Below are positions 1 through 7,041 of a DNA stretch of 17,796 nucleotides, in pieces. Positions within the stretch are counted from its first letter, which is position 1; every line of letters begins with the position of its first letter. A model generated the notes under the pieces. The model made no database searches, was not told the origin of the DNA, and was given only the letters and a program-made list of their open reading frames with translations. This stretch comes from Chloroflexota bacterium (GTDB lineage Bacteria; Chloroflexota; Dehalococcoidia; JACQGW01): positions 1 through 17,796 of the forward strand of contig JACQGW010000151.1 in assembly GCA_016199325.1 (NCBI GenBank), written 5' to 3'. The position numbers and the translations under genes were made by a program.

Positions 1-40
1 GAGCGGGAGAGGGGCCGGGGGTGAGGGTCCGCCCCCCCGG
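1..40. repeat. Dispersed repeat, family A (left edge, inside hyuA)
   Basis: Read on the minus strand this GC-rich stretch is a C-rich tract (CCCTCACCCCCGGCCCC followed by CTCTCCC) that gives the peptide TLTPGPSPA in the hyuA frame. This kind of tract is a common dispersed repeat in GC-rich bacterial genomes and gives LTPGPSP peptides when read as protein. A related copy lies at 4507-4590 in hyuB. It is cut by the window edge, so its full length is unknown. Confidence 0.5.
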
Positions 41-1894
41 ACTGCCGACCACCGCCGTCACCCGCACGTTGACCACCTCGACCGGGTCGCTTTCGGCCCG
101 GTGGCCGTACGTCCGCTCGTGCTCGGCCGCGAATCGCTCGTCCAGGTCGCGCAGCGACGCTTCCGTCACGCGCTGGGAGTCGAGCGGCAGGCGCAGCTCG
201 AACGATTGGCCGACGTATCGCAGGTCCAGGGCACGGGCCAGCCGGACCTGATCCAGGCCGTACCCCTCCCGTGCCAGCGTCTCGCCGGCAACCCCCTCCA
301 TCTCCTGGAACACTTCCTCCAACCCCTCCGGGCTCAGACTCCGGGTAGAGCGCAGGATCGTCCGCGAGAAGTGGTGGGTGTGATCGGCGAAGAGGAGGCC
401 GAAGGCGCTGAAGAGGCCGGGCGTGGGCGGGACGACGACTTGCCGCATCCCAAGCTCGCCGGCGACGAGGGCGGCGTGGACCGGTCCATTGCCGCCGTAG
501 GCGACGAGGCTGAACTGCCGCGGGTCACGGCCCCGCTCCGAGGAGATGGCCTTGACGACCCGGACCATGTTGGCGATGCTGATGGCGTGGACGCCGTAGG
601 CCGCCGGAAGGACGGCCAGGCCGAGCGGGCGAGCAACTCGCGCCGCGAAGACCTCCTCGGCATACGCCCGGTCGATGGGCAGCGCGCCGCCCAGGAGCGC
701 GTCGGGGTTCAGGTAGCCCAGCAGGAGGTTAGCGTCGGTGAGCGTCGGCTCGGTGCCGCCGGTCCGATAGCACACGGGACCGGGCACCGCGCCCGCGCTC
801 TGCGGGCCGACGTGGAGCAGCCCGGCGGCGTCGAGCCAGACGAGGCTCCCGCCGCCGGCGCCAATCTCGGCGATGTCGATGGCCGGCACGCGCAGCGGGT
901 AGCCGGCCCCACGGTTCAGCCGATGGCCCACATTCAGTCCGGCGCCGACCTCGTAGTCCGACGCCTGGTGGAGGCGGCCCTCTTCGACGATACAGGCTTT
1001 GGCCGTCGTGCCGCCCATGTCCAGACCGATGGCGCTCGGGAGGCCGAGCCGGCGCGCCAGATCGAGCGCGGCGATGGCCCCGCCCGCCGGCCCCGACTCG
1101 ACGATGTGGATCGGGCGCTCGGCGGCCGCCCGGGCGGACATGATGCCGCCGTTGGACTGCATGACCCAGACCGGCGCTCGGAGGCCCAGGTCGGCCAGAC
1201 CCGCCGCCAGGGTCGCCAGGTAGCGCTGCACAACCGGCTGGAGATAGGCGTTGATCACGGTGGTGCTGGACCGCTCGTACTCGCCGATCTCGGGGAGGAC
1301 CGCCGACGAGAGGGAGACGGGCAGATCGGGCGCCAGCTCGGCGGCGAACGCGCCCAAGCGCTGCTCGTGGGCCGGGTTGGCGTAGCTGTGGATCAGACAG
1401 ATGGCGAGCGATTCGATGCCGGTATCGATCAGTCGGGCGATGGCGTCGCGTGCCGCCGCTTCGTCGAGCGGCTCCACCACCTGCCCGCTCCGGTCCAGCC
1501 GTTCTGGCACCTCCAGCCGGAGGCGGCGCTCGACGAGGGGCGGGGGCTTCATCCAGCGCAGGTCGTAGAGGCGCGGGTAGCGCAGCCGCCCGATCTCGAG
1601 GGTGTCACGGAACCCGCGGGTGGTCAGGAGGCCGGTGCGGGCGCCCTTCTGTTCGAGGATGGCGTTGGTGCAGATGGTCGTGCCGTGGACGATCTCCTGG
1701 GCAGCGGCCGGGTCGAGGCCGACCTGCGCCAGCAGCTCACGGATCGACAGGATGATGGCGCGGCTGTAGTCGTCCGGGCTCGAGAGGAGCTTGCGCGTGA
1801 CGACCTGGCCGTCGGCGCCCATCAGGACGATGTCGGTGAAGGTCCCGCCGATGTCGACGCCGATGCGATATCGACCAAAAGCCCCATCGTGCAT
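1..1894 (-). CDS. hyuA: Hydantoinase/oxoprolinase subunit A (N-methylhydantoinase A type), C-terminus outside window
   Basis: ATP-dependent hydrolysis of a cyclic amide (hydantoin, 5-oxoproline or relative) in the cytoplasm, as partner of HyuB. The 631 visible residues show the actin-like ATPase start IGVDIGGTFTDIV (residues 12-24), VHGTT near residue 65, and FSLVAYGGNGPVHAALVAG around residues 455-475, where the family usually has GGAGP. The ATG at 1894 follows an AGGAG ribosome site and lies 15 bp after the iclR stop, so it is the last gene of a hyuB-iclR-hyuA operon. The family is usually about 650-700 residues, so the end lies just outside. The last visible residues read TLTPGPSPA, a translated dispersed repeat, right after the conserved segment PVEVVNVRVTAVV. 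The true substrate cannot be told from sequence. Confidence 0.93.
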   Translation of the reverse strand, partial: MHDGAFGRYRIGVDIGGTFTDIVLMGADGQVVTRKLLSSPDDYSRAIILSIRELLAQVGLDPAAAQEIVHGTTICTNAILEQKGARTGLLTTRGFRDTLEIGRLRYPRLYDLRWMKPPPLVERRLRLEVPERLDRSGQVVEPLDEAAARDAIARLIDTGIESLAICLIHSYANPAHEQRLGAFAAELAPDLPVSLSSAVLPEIGEYERSSTTVINAYLQPVVQRYLATLAAGLADLGLRAPVWVMQSNGGIMSARAAAERPIHIVESGPAGGAIAALDLARRLGLPSAIGLDMGGTTAKACIVEEGRLHQASDYEVGAGLNVGHRLNRGAGYPLRVPAIDIAEIGAGGGSLVWLDAAGLLHVGPQSAGAVPGPVCYRTGGTEPTLTDANLLLGYLNPDALLGGALPIDRAYAEEVFAARVARPLGLAVLPAAYGVHAISIANMVRVVKAISSERGRDPRQFSLVAYGGNGPVHAALVAGELGMRQVVVPPTPGLFSAFGLLFADHTHHFSRTILRSTRSLSPEGLEEVFQEMEGVAGETLAREGYGLDQVRLARALDLRYVGQSFELRLPLDSQRVTEASLRDLDERFAAEHERTYGHRAESDPVEVVNVRVTAVVGSPGGRTLTPGPSPA

Positions 1895-1909
1895 GGGCTG
1901 TTCTCCTCT

Positions 1910-2698
1910 TCAGCCGGCGGAGCCGGCCGGGACGCGTTCTTCATAGCCGAGCGCGCGGGAGATCGCCCGCGCTGCCTCTTTCACAGCCGCGGCGATCTCG
2001 GGGCGGCGTCCCCACAGCCTTGCCGGCGGCGCGCCGACGCTGATCGAGGCGGCGACCGTTCCCGATGCGTCCCGAATGGGCGCGCCGACCCCGGCCGATC
2101 CCTCCTGCGTCTCCTCATCGTCGACGCTGTAGCCGCGGGCGCGCGTCGCCGTCAGGTCGGCTTTGAGGGCAGCGACGTCGGCCAGCGTCTTCGCCGTGTA
2201 GCGGGGCAGGCCGGTGGACCGGATGATTCCGTCGATCTCCGGCTCCGACAGGTGCGCGAGCAGTGCCTTCCCGGTTGCGGAGGAGTGGAGCGCCACCCGG
2301 CGCCCCGGATAGGCGGTCAGGACGAGCGCGCGCCGGCTCTCGACGACGTCGAGGTAGACGGCGACGTCGCCGTCCCGCACCGCCAGGAAGGCGGTCTCCT
2401 CCGTGCGGTCCACCAGCGCGACGAGGTGGGGCCGCCCTTCACGTCGCAGATCCATCTGCCGCAGCGCCAGGGAGCCCAGCTCGACCAGCTTGAGGCCCGG
2501 GCGAAACCTGGCCGTCGAACGGTCCTGCAGGAGAAACCCGCGCGCAGCGAGGTACGACGCGATACGGTGCGCCGTGCTCTTGTGCAGACCGAGCCGCTGC
2601 GCCAGCTCGGTGGCGCTCAGCTCCGGCTGGTCGGCCGAGAAGCAGAGCAGGATGTCCAGCGCCCGCCCCACGGTCTGAACAGTGCTCGCCGGCTTCAT
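1910..2698 (-). CDS. IclR-family transcriptional regulator
   Basis: A 262-residue protein of normal IclR length. Residues about 5-65 form the winged helix-turn-helix (VQTVGRALDILLCF, then ELSATELAQRLGLHKSTAHR), and residues about 80-255 form the effector-binding domain, with HSSATGKALLAHL, a GYSVDDEE turn and GVGAPIRD. It sits between hyuB (30 bp upstream) and hyuA (15 bp downstream) on the same strand, so it is almost certainly co-transcribed and would control its own operon. The effector is probably the hydantoin or oxoproline-type substrate or a product; this is inferred from position. A palindrome at 4681-4703, just after the predicted start of transcription, is the best candidate binding site. 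The ATG at 2698 has an AGGGG upstream. Confidence 0.93.
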   Translation of the reverse strand: MKPASTVQTVGRALDILLCFSADQPELSATELAQRLGLHKSTAHRIASYLAARGFLLQDRSTARFRPGLKLVELGSLALRQMDLRREGRPHLVALVDRTEETAFLAVRDGDVAVYLDVVESRRALVLTAYPGRRVALHSSATGKALLAHLSEPEIDGIIRSTGLPRYTAKTLADVAALKADLTATRARGYSVDDEETQEGSAGVGAPIRDASGTVAASISVGAPPARLWGRRPEIAAAVKEAARAISRALGYEERVPAGSAG

Positions 2699-2709
2699 GC
2701 CCGCAACCC

Positions 2710-2730
2710 CTGAACCTTGAATCTTGACCT
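2710..2730. repeat. Short tandem repeat, family G (7-bp unit), hyuB-iclR gap
   Basis: Three imperfect 7-bp units, CTGAACC, TTGAATC and TTGACCT, fill most of the 30-bp gap between hyuB and iclR. The array overlaps the hyuB stop codon (TAG, minus strand, 2729-2731). Units of this kind often occur as intergenic tandem repeats in GC-rich environmental genomes. Only one array is seen here. Confidence 0.5.
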
Positions 2731-4633
2731 ACAACCCCGAGCGCCGCGCGGCCCGCAGCGCGGCCGTCGCCTCCTCGTCGACCGCCATGCGCGCGAGGTC
2801 GACGAGGACGCCGTACTCGCGGTGGGCGTAGTCGACGGTGATCCGCTCGCCGCGGACGTCGCGCAGAACGGCGGCGGGATCGCGATCGAGCGGGTCGCCG
2901 TGGCCGCCGGCCCCGGCCAGGACGTGGCGAAACGTGGTGCCCGCCGGGCAGTCCATCGTGAACTTGCCGGGGAGCTGGCGGTTCTCGGTCGCCGGGTTCA
3001 GCCGAACGTCTGACGGCGTGCCCGGCCGACCGCCCGCCAGGCCGTACGGCTGGAATCGGCGCCGATCGGAGCGGATGGTCAGGCTGACGTCGGCCAGCAA
3101 CCGATAGTCGCGGACCATCGACAGCCCGCCCCGGTGCTTCCCGGCGCCGCCGGTATCCGGCAAGAAGCCGTACTGCTCGACCTCGATGGGATAGGCGGTC
3201 TCGATCATCTCGACCGGCACGTTGCTGATGTTGGCGCCGATATTCGGCATGCCCTCGATCCCATCCCGGTCGGGCCGCCCGCCCCAACTGCCGGAGAGGA
3301 CCTCCACCAGGACAAACGGCCGACGGGCCGGGTCGTAGCCGCCGATGCCGACCAGCGAGAGCCCGCCGTCGTTGCCGGCGGGCACCCGGTCCGGCAACGC
3401 CTGGGCGAGCGCGCCGAAGATGGCGTCCGAGATTCGGAAGCCCGTCAGCCCGCGCATCGCCGTCGCCGCAGGCAGCACCGGGTTGACGATGGTTCCCTGC
3501 GGCGCCGTCACCCCAATCGGCCGGAAGTAGCCGTCGTTGTTCGGCACGTCGGCCCGCAGGAGCGAGCGGATCGAGTAGTACACGGCGGACTTGGTGAAGC
3601 TCAAGCTGGAATTGAGCGCCGCCGCGATCTGGGGCGACGAGCCGGTGAAGTCGATATGCACCGAATCGCCGCGCACCGTCACGGTCACGGCGATGGGGAT
3701 CGGGTCCGGGTGGATGCCGTCGTCGTCCATGTAGTCGGTGCAGGTGTAGGTGCCGTCGGGCCAGGCGGCGATCTCCGCCCGGGTCAGCCGCTCGGTGTGG
3801 TCGAGGAGCTCGTCGAAGTGCCGGCGGAGCGCCGCCAGCCCGAACTTGTCGATCAGCTTGCGGATGCCCTGCTCGCCGACGTGGCAGGCGGCGAGCTGCG
3901 CGCCAAGGTCGCCGAGGACGACGTCCGGGACCCGGACGTTGGCCCGGATGAACTCGTGGACGGCCTCGTTCGGCTCGCCTCGCTCGTACATCTTCAGCGG
4001 CGGGATCCGCAGCCCCTCCTGGTAGATCTCCGTCGAATCGGCGGCAAGGCTCCCCGGCGCCTTGCCGCCGACGTCGGTGTGGTGGGCGATGGTGGCGATA
4101 GCGGCGACGAGCTCGCCGCCGACGAAGACGGGCTTGGAGACGAAGATGTCCGGCAGATGCATGCCGCCCTCATAGGGGTCGTTCATGATGAGGACGTCGC
4201 CGGGCTCGAGGCGGCCGCGGTACTTGCCGAGAGAGGCGGCCATGGCGTCGGGGACGGCGCCGAGCTGGTTCGGCAGCGTCAGCCCCTGGGCGATGATCCG
4301 CCCGGCGCCGTCGCAGAGCGCCGTCGAGAAGTCCATGGCGCTTTTGACGATGGCCGAGTGGGCCGTCCGCACGATGGTCAGGCACATCTGATCGGCGATG
4401 GAGTCGAGGGTGTTGCGGACCAGCTCGCGGGTGACGGGGTCGGCGCGGGGCTCGTAGGAACTCGTAGGAACTCGTGGGAGCTCGTGGGAGCTCGGTTGTC
4501 CCTCGACGGTGGGCGCGAGAGGGGGGACGGTGGGCGCGACTCTCTCCCGTTGCCCCGCTCCCCCCTGGGTGAGCGAGGGGAGAGGGCGGCCGGACTCTGT
4601 TCCTGGGCTGGTTCTTGCTGCTGCATCGCTCAT
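2729..4633 (-). CDS. hyuB: Hydantoinase/oxoprolinase subunit B
   Basis: Partner of HyuA in cyclic-amide hydrolysis. The family core starts near residue 63 (ADPVTRELVRNTLDSIADQ) and continues through MDFSTALCD, MNDPYEGGMHLPD (about residue 150), HHTDVGG, DFTGSSPQ, and the C-terminal GGRPDRDG and GGAGKHRGG segments. The first about 60 residues are not family sequence: residues 15-45 come from a dispersed repeat (4507-4590) and residues 47-61 from four 10-bp tandem units (4451-4495), both in frame. The ATG at 4633 has a GAGG 10 bases upstream and lies about 75 bp after the predicted transcription start. No ATG, GTG or TTG was found nearer the core, so this start is kept, but it may have been acquired by the repeat insertion. 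First gene of the operon. Confidence 0.93.
   Translation of the reverse strand: MSDAAARTSPGTESGRPLPSLTQGGAGQRERVAPTVPPLAPTVEGQPSSHELPRVPTSSYEPRADPVTRELVRNTLDSIADQMCLTIVRTAHSAIVKSAMDFSTALCDGAGRIIAQGLTLPNQLGAVPDAMAASLGKYRGRLEPGDVLIMNDPYEGGMHLPDIFVSKPVFVGGELVAAIATIAHHTDVGGKAPGSLAADSTEIYQEGLRIPPLKMYERGEPNEAVHEFIRANVRVPDVVLGDLGAQLAACHVGEQGIRKLIDKFGLAALRRHFDELLDHTERLTRAEIAAWPDGTYTCTDYMDDDGIHPDPIPIAVTVTVRGDSVHIDFTGSSPQIAAALNSSLSFTKSAVYYSIRSLLRADVPNNDGYFRPIGVTAPQGTIVNPVLPAATAMRGLTGFRISDAIFGALAQALPDRVPAGNDGGLSLVGIGGYDPARRPFVLVEVLSGSWGGRPDRDGIEGMPNIGANISNVPVEMIETAYPIEVEQYGFLPDTGGAGKHRGGLSMVRDYRLLADVSLTIRSDRRRFQPYGLAGGRPGTPSDVRLNPATENRQLPGKFTMDCPAGTTFRHVLAGAGGHGDPLDRDPAAVLRDVRGERITVDYAHREYGVLVDLARMAVDEEATAALRAARRSGL
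4451..4495. repeat. Short tandem repeat, family B (10-bp unit) inside hyuB
   Basis: Four direct 10-bp units (CTCGTAGGAA twice, then CTCGTGGGAG twice) plus the start of a fifth. They are read in frame in hyuB as about SSHELPRVPTSSYE. The same family recurs on the other strand at 13799-13828, next to pgpH. Confidence 0.85.
4507..4590. repeat. Dispersed repeat, family A, inside hyuB 5' end
   Basis: It contains the 12-mer CGGTGGGCGCGA twice, at 4507-4518 and 4528-4539. It also contains an inverted pair, CTCTCCC (4542-4548) and GGGAGAG (4578-4584), that could fold as a hairpin. It resembles the C-rich tract at the left edge of the window. It is translated as part of the non-family N-terminus of HyuB. 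Confidence 0.6.
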
Positions 4634-4680
4634 GCGCCGGCAACCTCATGCAAATGTGACTGTCGTTGGAGCGGTTTCAT

Positions 4681-4703
4681 ATGTTGGGATGTAATCTCAA
4701 CAT
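4681..4703. promoter_or_regulatory. Imperfect palindrome, candidate IclR operator for hyuB-iclR-hyuA
   Basis: The arms ATGTTGGGAT and ATCTCAACAT surround a 3-base centre; nine of ten positions in the arms pair. It spans about +5 to +27 relative to the start predicted from the promoter at 4715-4743, and lies about 50 bp before the hyuB ATG. That position suits a repressor that blocks the operon. The IclR protein encoded in the operon is the natural candidate; this is inference. Confidence 0.55.
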
Positions 4704-4861
4704 GTGATGATGGTATTGTACTGGGGGCAGCCGGGCGTGTCAAACTGTCGCCCAGTGGCTGAAGGTTTCCTTGTGCGGATCGCAGCCTTGAACAGGGCAC
4801 GTTCTCGCTCGGCCAGTCGCCCGTAGTCGGGGACGAACGATGCCGAGCGTTGGTATTTCAC
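4697..4861 (-). pseudogene. Truncated RelE/ParE-like toxin remnant
   Basis: A 54-codon frame starts at a GTG that overlaps the antitoxin stop by four bases (GTGA), as is usual for antitoxin-toxin pairs. Residues 1-29 (VKYQRSASFVPDYGRLAERE, then ALFKAAIR) look like the N-terminus of a RelE/ParE-fold toxin of the kind paired with AbrB-type antitoxins. After that the sequence (RKPSATGRQF and onward) has no family look and stops at 4697, far short of the usual about 90-100 residues. The catalytic C-terminal part is missing. The tail of this frame carries the hyuB promoter. The family call is from memory of N-terminal patterns and is moderate. Confidence 0.45.
4715..4743 (-). promoter_or_regulatory. 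Sigma70-type promoter of the hyuB-iclR-hyuA operon
   Basis: On the minus strand, a perfect -35 TTGACA (4738-4743) and a -10 TACAAT (4715-4720, five of six matches) are separated by exactly 17 bases. Transcription would start near 4708, just before the palindrome at 4681-4703 and about 75 bases before the hyuB ATG. The promoter lies inside the dead tail of the toxin remnant. Confidence 0.7.
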
Positions 4862-5172
4862 TCGCCACCGTCAGAGACCTCCCGTCGCGCGTCTGCTGAG
4901 CCGGCCCCTGCGTCCAGATCGGCCAGGAAGTCCTCGACGTTCTCAAGCGTCTCGATTCGCCCCGCCGTGACGTCTGCGTCGGCTTCGCGCTCCATCTGCT
5001 GCCAGTGGTCCTTCCAGAACCAGGTCTGGGCTGCGTCAATCGTGAGCTGCGGCCGCAACTCGACGACGCCGTCATCTCTCAGGACGACGTCCAGCAGGAC
5101 ACCCTCCGGCAGTCGGTCCCGCACTTCCCTGGGAATCGTTATCGTTCCACGTTCGCTCAGCTTGACGATCAT
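4858..5172 (-). CDS. AbrB/SpoVT-type (MazE-like) antitoxin
   Basis: A 104-residue protein. Residues 1-42 are a swapped-hairpin AbrB DNA-binding domain (MIVKLSERGTITIPREVRDR, then VVLRDDGVVELRP). Residues about 45-95 are the toxin-facing tail typical of one AbrB antitoxin group (AQTWFWKDHWQQMEREADAD, then an acidic VEDFLADLD). The ATG at 5172 is chosen over an upstream in-frame start at 5238 because it begins exactly at the domain and has AGGTGGG upstream. In an intact pair it would bind the downstream toxin and repress its own promoter. Here the toxin is reduced to a stub, so this is an orphaned antitoxin. Confidence 0.82.
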   Translation of the reverse strand: MIVKLSERGTITIPREVRDRLPEGVLLDVVLRDDGVVELRPQLTIDAAQTWFWKDHWQQMEREADADVTAGRIETLENVEDFLADLDAGAGSADARREVSDGGE

Positions 5173-5204
5173 CGTTCCCACCTGTCCCAGCATCGCTGCA
5201 ATAC

Positions 5205-5233
5205 AGTATGGCCGCAACACTGCGAAACCGCAA
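5205..5233 (-). promoter_or_regulatory. Weak candidate promoter for the antitoxin
   Basis: On the minus strand, TTGCGG (5228-5233) and CATACT (5205-5210) are 17 bases apart, about 33 bp before the antitoxin ATG. Both boxes are poor matches; spacing and position are the main support. Confidence 0.3.
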
Positions 5234-5234
5234 A

Positions 5235-5255
5235 CCACTGACCACCGACCACTGG
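5235..5255. repeat. Short tandem repeat, family C (7-bp unit)
   Basis: Three 7-bp units, CCACTGA, CCACCGA and CCACTGG, lie just upstream of the antitoxin, in the divergent gap before the GrdB-like stub. Between 5256 and 5349 I see no gene, RNA or further clear repeat. Confidence 0.6.
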
Positions 5256-5349
5256 GACCTGCGACGGGGTGGTGAGCGAAGCACTACAGAAACATGCCGG
5301 GCAGCCCCGCTTGTCATGAGTGCCCTGAAAAACCTGCGGCGGCTTCTTC

Positions 5350-5379
5350 TTGACAGAGCGGGAGGACTTCGCGCAGAAT
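5350..5379 (+). promoter_or_regulatory. Sigma70-type promoter before GrdB-like stub
   Basis: A perfect TTGACA (5350-5355) is followed after 18 bases by CAGAAT (5374-5379). Transcription would start near 5386, only a few bases before the TTG at 5390, so a leaderless or nearly leaderless message would result. Confidence 0.5.
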
Positions 5380-5389
5380 ACAGGCTGTC

Positions 5390-5572
5390 TTGGCTGAGTT
5401 GCACCGCTGGCGCGTCGTCCCCTACGTCAACCAGTTCTTCGCCGGCATTGGCGGCCAGGAACTGGCAGGGGTCGGACCGCGGGCGATCGACGAGGCCCGC
5501 TGCAACCGTTCCACGGCGTTCGCCGAGGTCAACCGGCTCGGCGCAGGGCGCCTCCGGGCCCAGGATTGCTGA
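5390..5572 (+). pseudogene. N-terminal stub of a GrdB-like (glycine/sarcosine/betaine/proline reductase family) protein
   Basis: A 60-codon frame starts at TTG. Residues about 7-32 (WRVVPYVNQFFAGIGGQELA, then GVGPRAIDEA) match the very conserved start of the GrdB-type reductase family, which usually reads VVHYLNQFFAGIGGEE and is over 400 residues long. After DEA the homology look ends, and the frame stops at 5572. The Cys/Sec active-site region is absent. The call rests on the NQFFAGIGG signature; the exact subfamily cannot be told. A good promoter still sits in front of it. Confidence 0.6.
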
Positions 5573-5649
5573 GGTGTCGCACCTGCCGTGATCTCCGGTC
5601 GATCCTTGAGTCCCGCCGCAGTCCGGTGCCCACGCGGTTGCCGGTAACG

Positions 5650-6894
5650 GTGGAGATCAACCCTGCGGGCGCTCTGCCCGATCACCGCCGCCGCTGGCTG
5701 ATGCTCGGGCTTGCGCTGGTGGCCCAGGTGACGGTGGCGATGATCACGCAGGGCGTTCCCACGCTGGCGCCTTTCATCCAGGAGGATCTTGGCCTCTCCC
5801 GCGGCGAGGTTGGCCTCGTGGGCTCGGCGATCATGATGGGGACCCTCTCAGCGCTGGCCGTCGCCGGCTGGGCGGTGGACGCCTACGGCGAGCGCGTCGT
5901 CCTGATCGGCGGGAATCTGGCCGTCGGCCTCTTCTCCCTGGCGGTGCTCGGGGCCTCCGGTCTCGGTACGGTGCTGGCGGTGCTCTATGCCGCCGGCATC
6001 GGGGCAGCCGTGTCGACGCCGGCCGGCAGCAAGACGGTGATGGTCTGGTTTCCGGCGGCGCTGCGTGGGACGGCCATGGGCATCCGGCAGACCGGCGTCC
6101 CTCTCGGCGGCGCCCTTGCCGCCGCAATGCTGCCGGCGCTGGCCTTTCTGGCCGGCTGGCGGGCTGCCGTCGCCGTTGCCGCGGCCGCCGCGCTGGTCGC
6201 GGGCCTGGCCTGTTGGGCGCTCTATGAGCACCGGGACGGCCACTGGCGCCGGGGCTCAGCCCTCTCCGGCTTCAGGGGGGGCTGGAGGTCCATCCTCAGC
6301 CGGGATGTGCTGCTGCTGTCGATTGGCGGGATGCTGCTGCCGCTTGGCCAGTTCTGTCTGGTCACCTATCTCGCCATCTATCTCAAAGAGACCTACGGCG
6401 TCCCGGTGGTGACCAGCGCCGCGCTCCTCGTCGGCGCGCAGATCGCGGGTGTCGCCGGTCGGGTTCTCTGGGGCGCCGGGAGCGATCGCGTTTTCGGGCG
6501 GCGGCGCCGCCCGGCCCTGCTGGGCGCCACCGGCCTCGCCTCCCTCGGTGCCCTCGCGCTTGGCTGGTTCCCCGTCGGGGCGCCCACCTGGCTGCTGGCC
6601 GTCCTGGTACCGCTCTTCGGATTCAACGCCATCGGCTGGCAAGGGAGCTGGGTCTCGCTGCTCTCCGAGCTTTCCGGACCGGAGCGCCAGGGGCGGACCA
6701 TCGGTCTCGCCATGACGATTCTCTACGTCGGCATCATCGTCGGCCCGCCGGCCTTCGGCTTCCTGGTCGACCAGACCCGAGATTGGCGATTGGCCTGGTC
6801 GGTCCTCGCCGTGCTCCTCGCCGCCGGCGCCGCGACGGTGCTGCCCGTCCGCGAGACCGGGCTGGCACATCCAACGCGGCAGTCTCATGGATGA
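5650..6894 (+). CDS. Major facilitator superfamily transporter
   Basis: About 414 residues with 12 probable membrane helices, beginning RRWLMLGLALVAQVTVAMI and ending LAVLLAAGAATVLPV. The loop 2-3 signature is present as GWAVDAYGERVVLIGG, with a weaker second copy GAGSDRVFGRRRRPALLG in the second half. Such proteins move small solutes against proton or solute gradients across the inner membrane; by context an organic acid or amide substrate is possible but not shown. The start is unsure: the frame is open back to a TTG at 5566 with other candidates at GTG 5626 and TTG 5638, and none has a clear ribosome site. GTG 5650 gives a normal short cytoplasmic tail. The stop codon lies in a repeat (6886-6916). 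Confidence 0.85.
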   Translation: MEINPAGALPDHRRRWLMLGLALVAQVTVAMITQGVPTLAPFIQEDLGLSRGEVGLVGSAIMMGTLSALAVAGWAVDAYGERVVLIGGNLAVGLFSLAVLGASGLGTVLAVLYAAGIGAAVSTPAGSKTVMVWFPAALRGTAMGIRQTGVPLGGALAAAMLPALAFLAGWRAAVAVAAAAALVAGLACWALYEHRDGHWRRGSALSGFRGGWRSILSRDVLLLSIGGMLLPLGQFCLVTYLAIYLKETYGVPVVTSAALLVGAQIAGVAGRVLWGAGSDRVFGRRRRPALLGATGLASLGALALGWFPVGAPTWLLAVLVPLFGFNAIGWQGSWVSLLSELSGPERQGRTIGLAMTILYVGIIVGPPAFGFLVDQTRDWRLAWSVLAVLLAAGAATVLPVRETGLAHPTRQSHG

Positions 6895-6916
6895 CGCATG
6901 ACGTGTGACGCATCCA
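6886..6916. repeat. Inverted/tandem TGACG repeat, family D, at transporter stop
   Basis: ATGGATG and CATCCAT form the outer arms of an inverted repeat, with TGACGCATGACG inside. It overlaps the transporter stop codon. The same TGACGCATGAC words recur at 16031-16119. It may also act as a weak hairpin at the end of the transporter message, but no T-run follows. Confidence 0.6.
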
Positions 6917-6980
6917 TCAAGACCAGCGTGGCAGGCCACTCGATCGGTCTGCACAGGCTTGACCACACAAACAACCGGCA

Positions 6981-7022
6981 TTCTCGGCGTCTTCCCTGGC
7001 GAACTTGGCGTCTTGGCGGTTC
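6981..7022. repeat. Short tandem repeat, family E (8-9 bp unit)
   Basis: Irregular units around CTTGGCG: TCTCGGCG, TCTTCCCTGGCG, AACTTGGCG, TCTTGGCG. Read on the other strand they give CGCCAAGACGCCAAG, a known style of intergenic repeat in Chloroflexota and other environmental bacteria. It lies between the converging transporter and threonine aldolase stub. Confidence 0.55.
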
Positions 7023-7041
7023 GCTATCTCCCGGCACCGCT

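Noticed and set aside
101..2713. Long open frame of 870 codons on the plus strand
   Set aside because: It lies opposite hyuA and iclR, has no family-like sequence, and arises from high GC with few stop codons.
3134..4762. Open frame of 542 codons on the plus strand
   Set aside because: It is antisense to hyuB and reads as low-complexity Arg/Gly/Asp/Val sequence.
5072..5404. Open frame of 110 codons on the minus strand containing a QWSVVSG-type peptide
   Set aside because: The peptide is the translation of the 7-bp family C repeat, and the frame overlaps the antitoxin in another phase.
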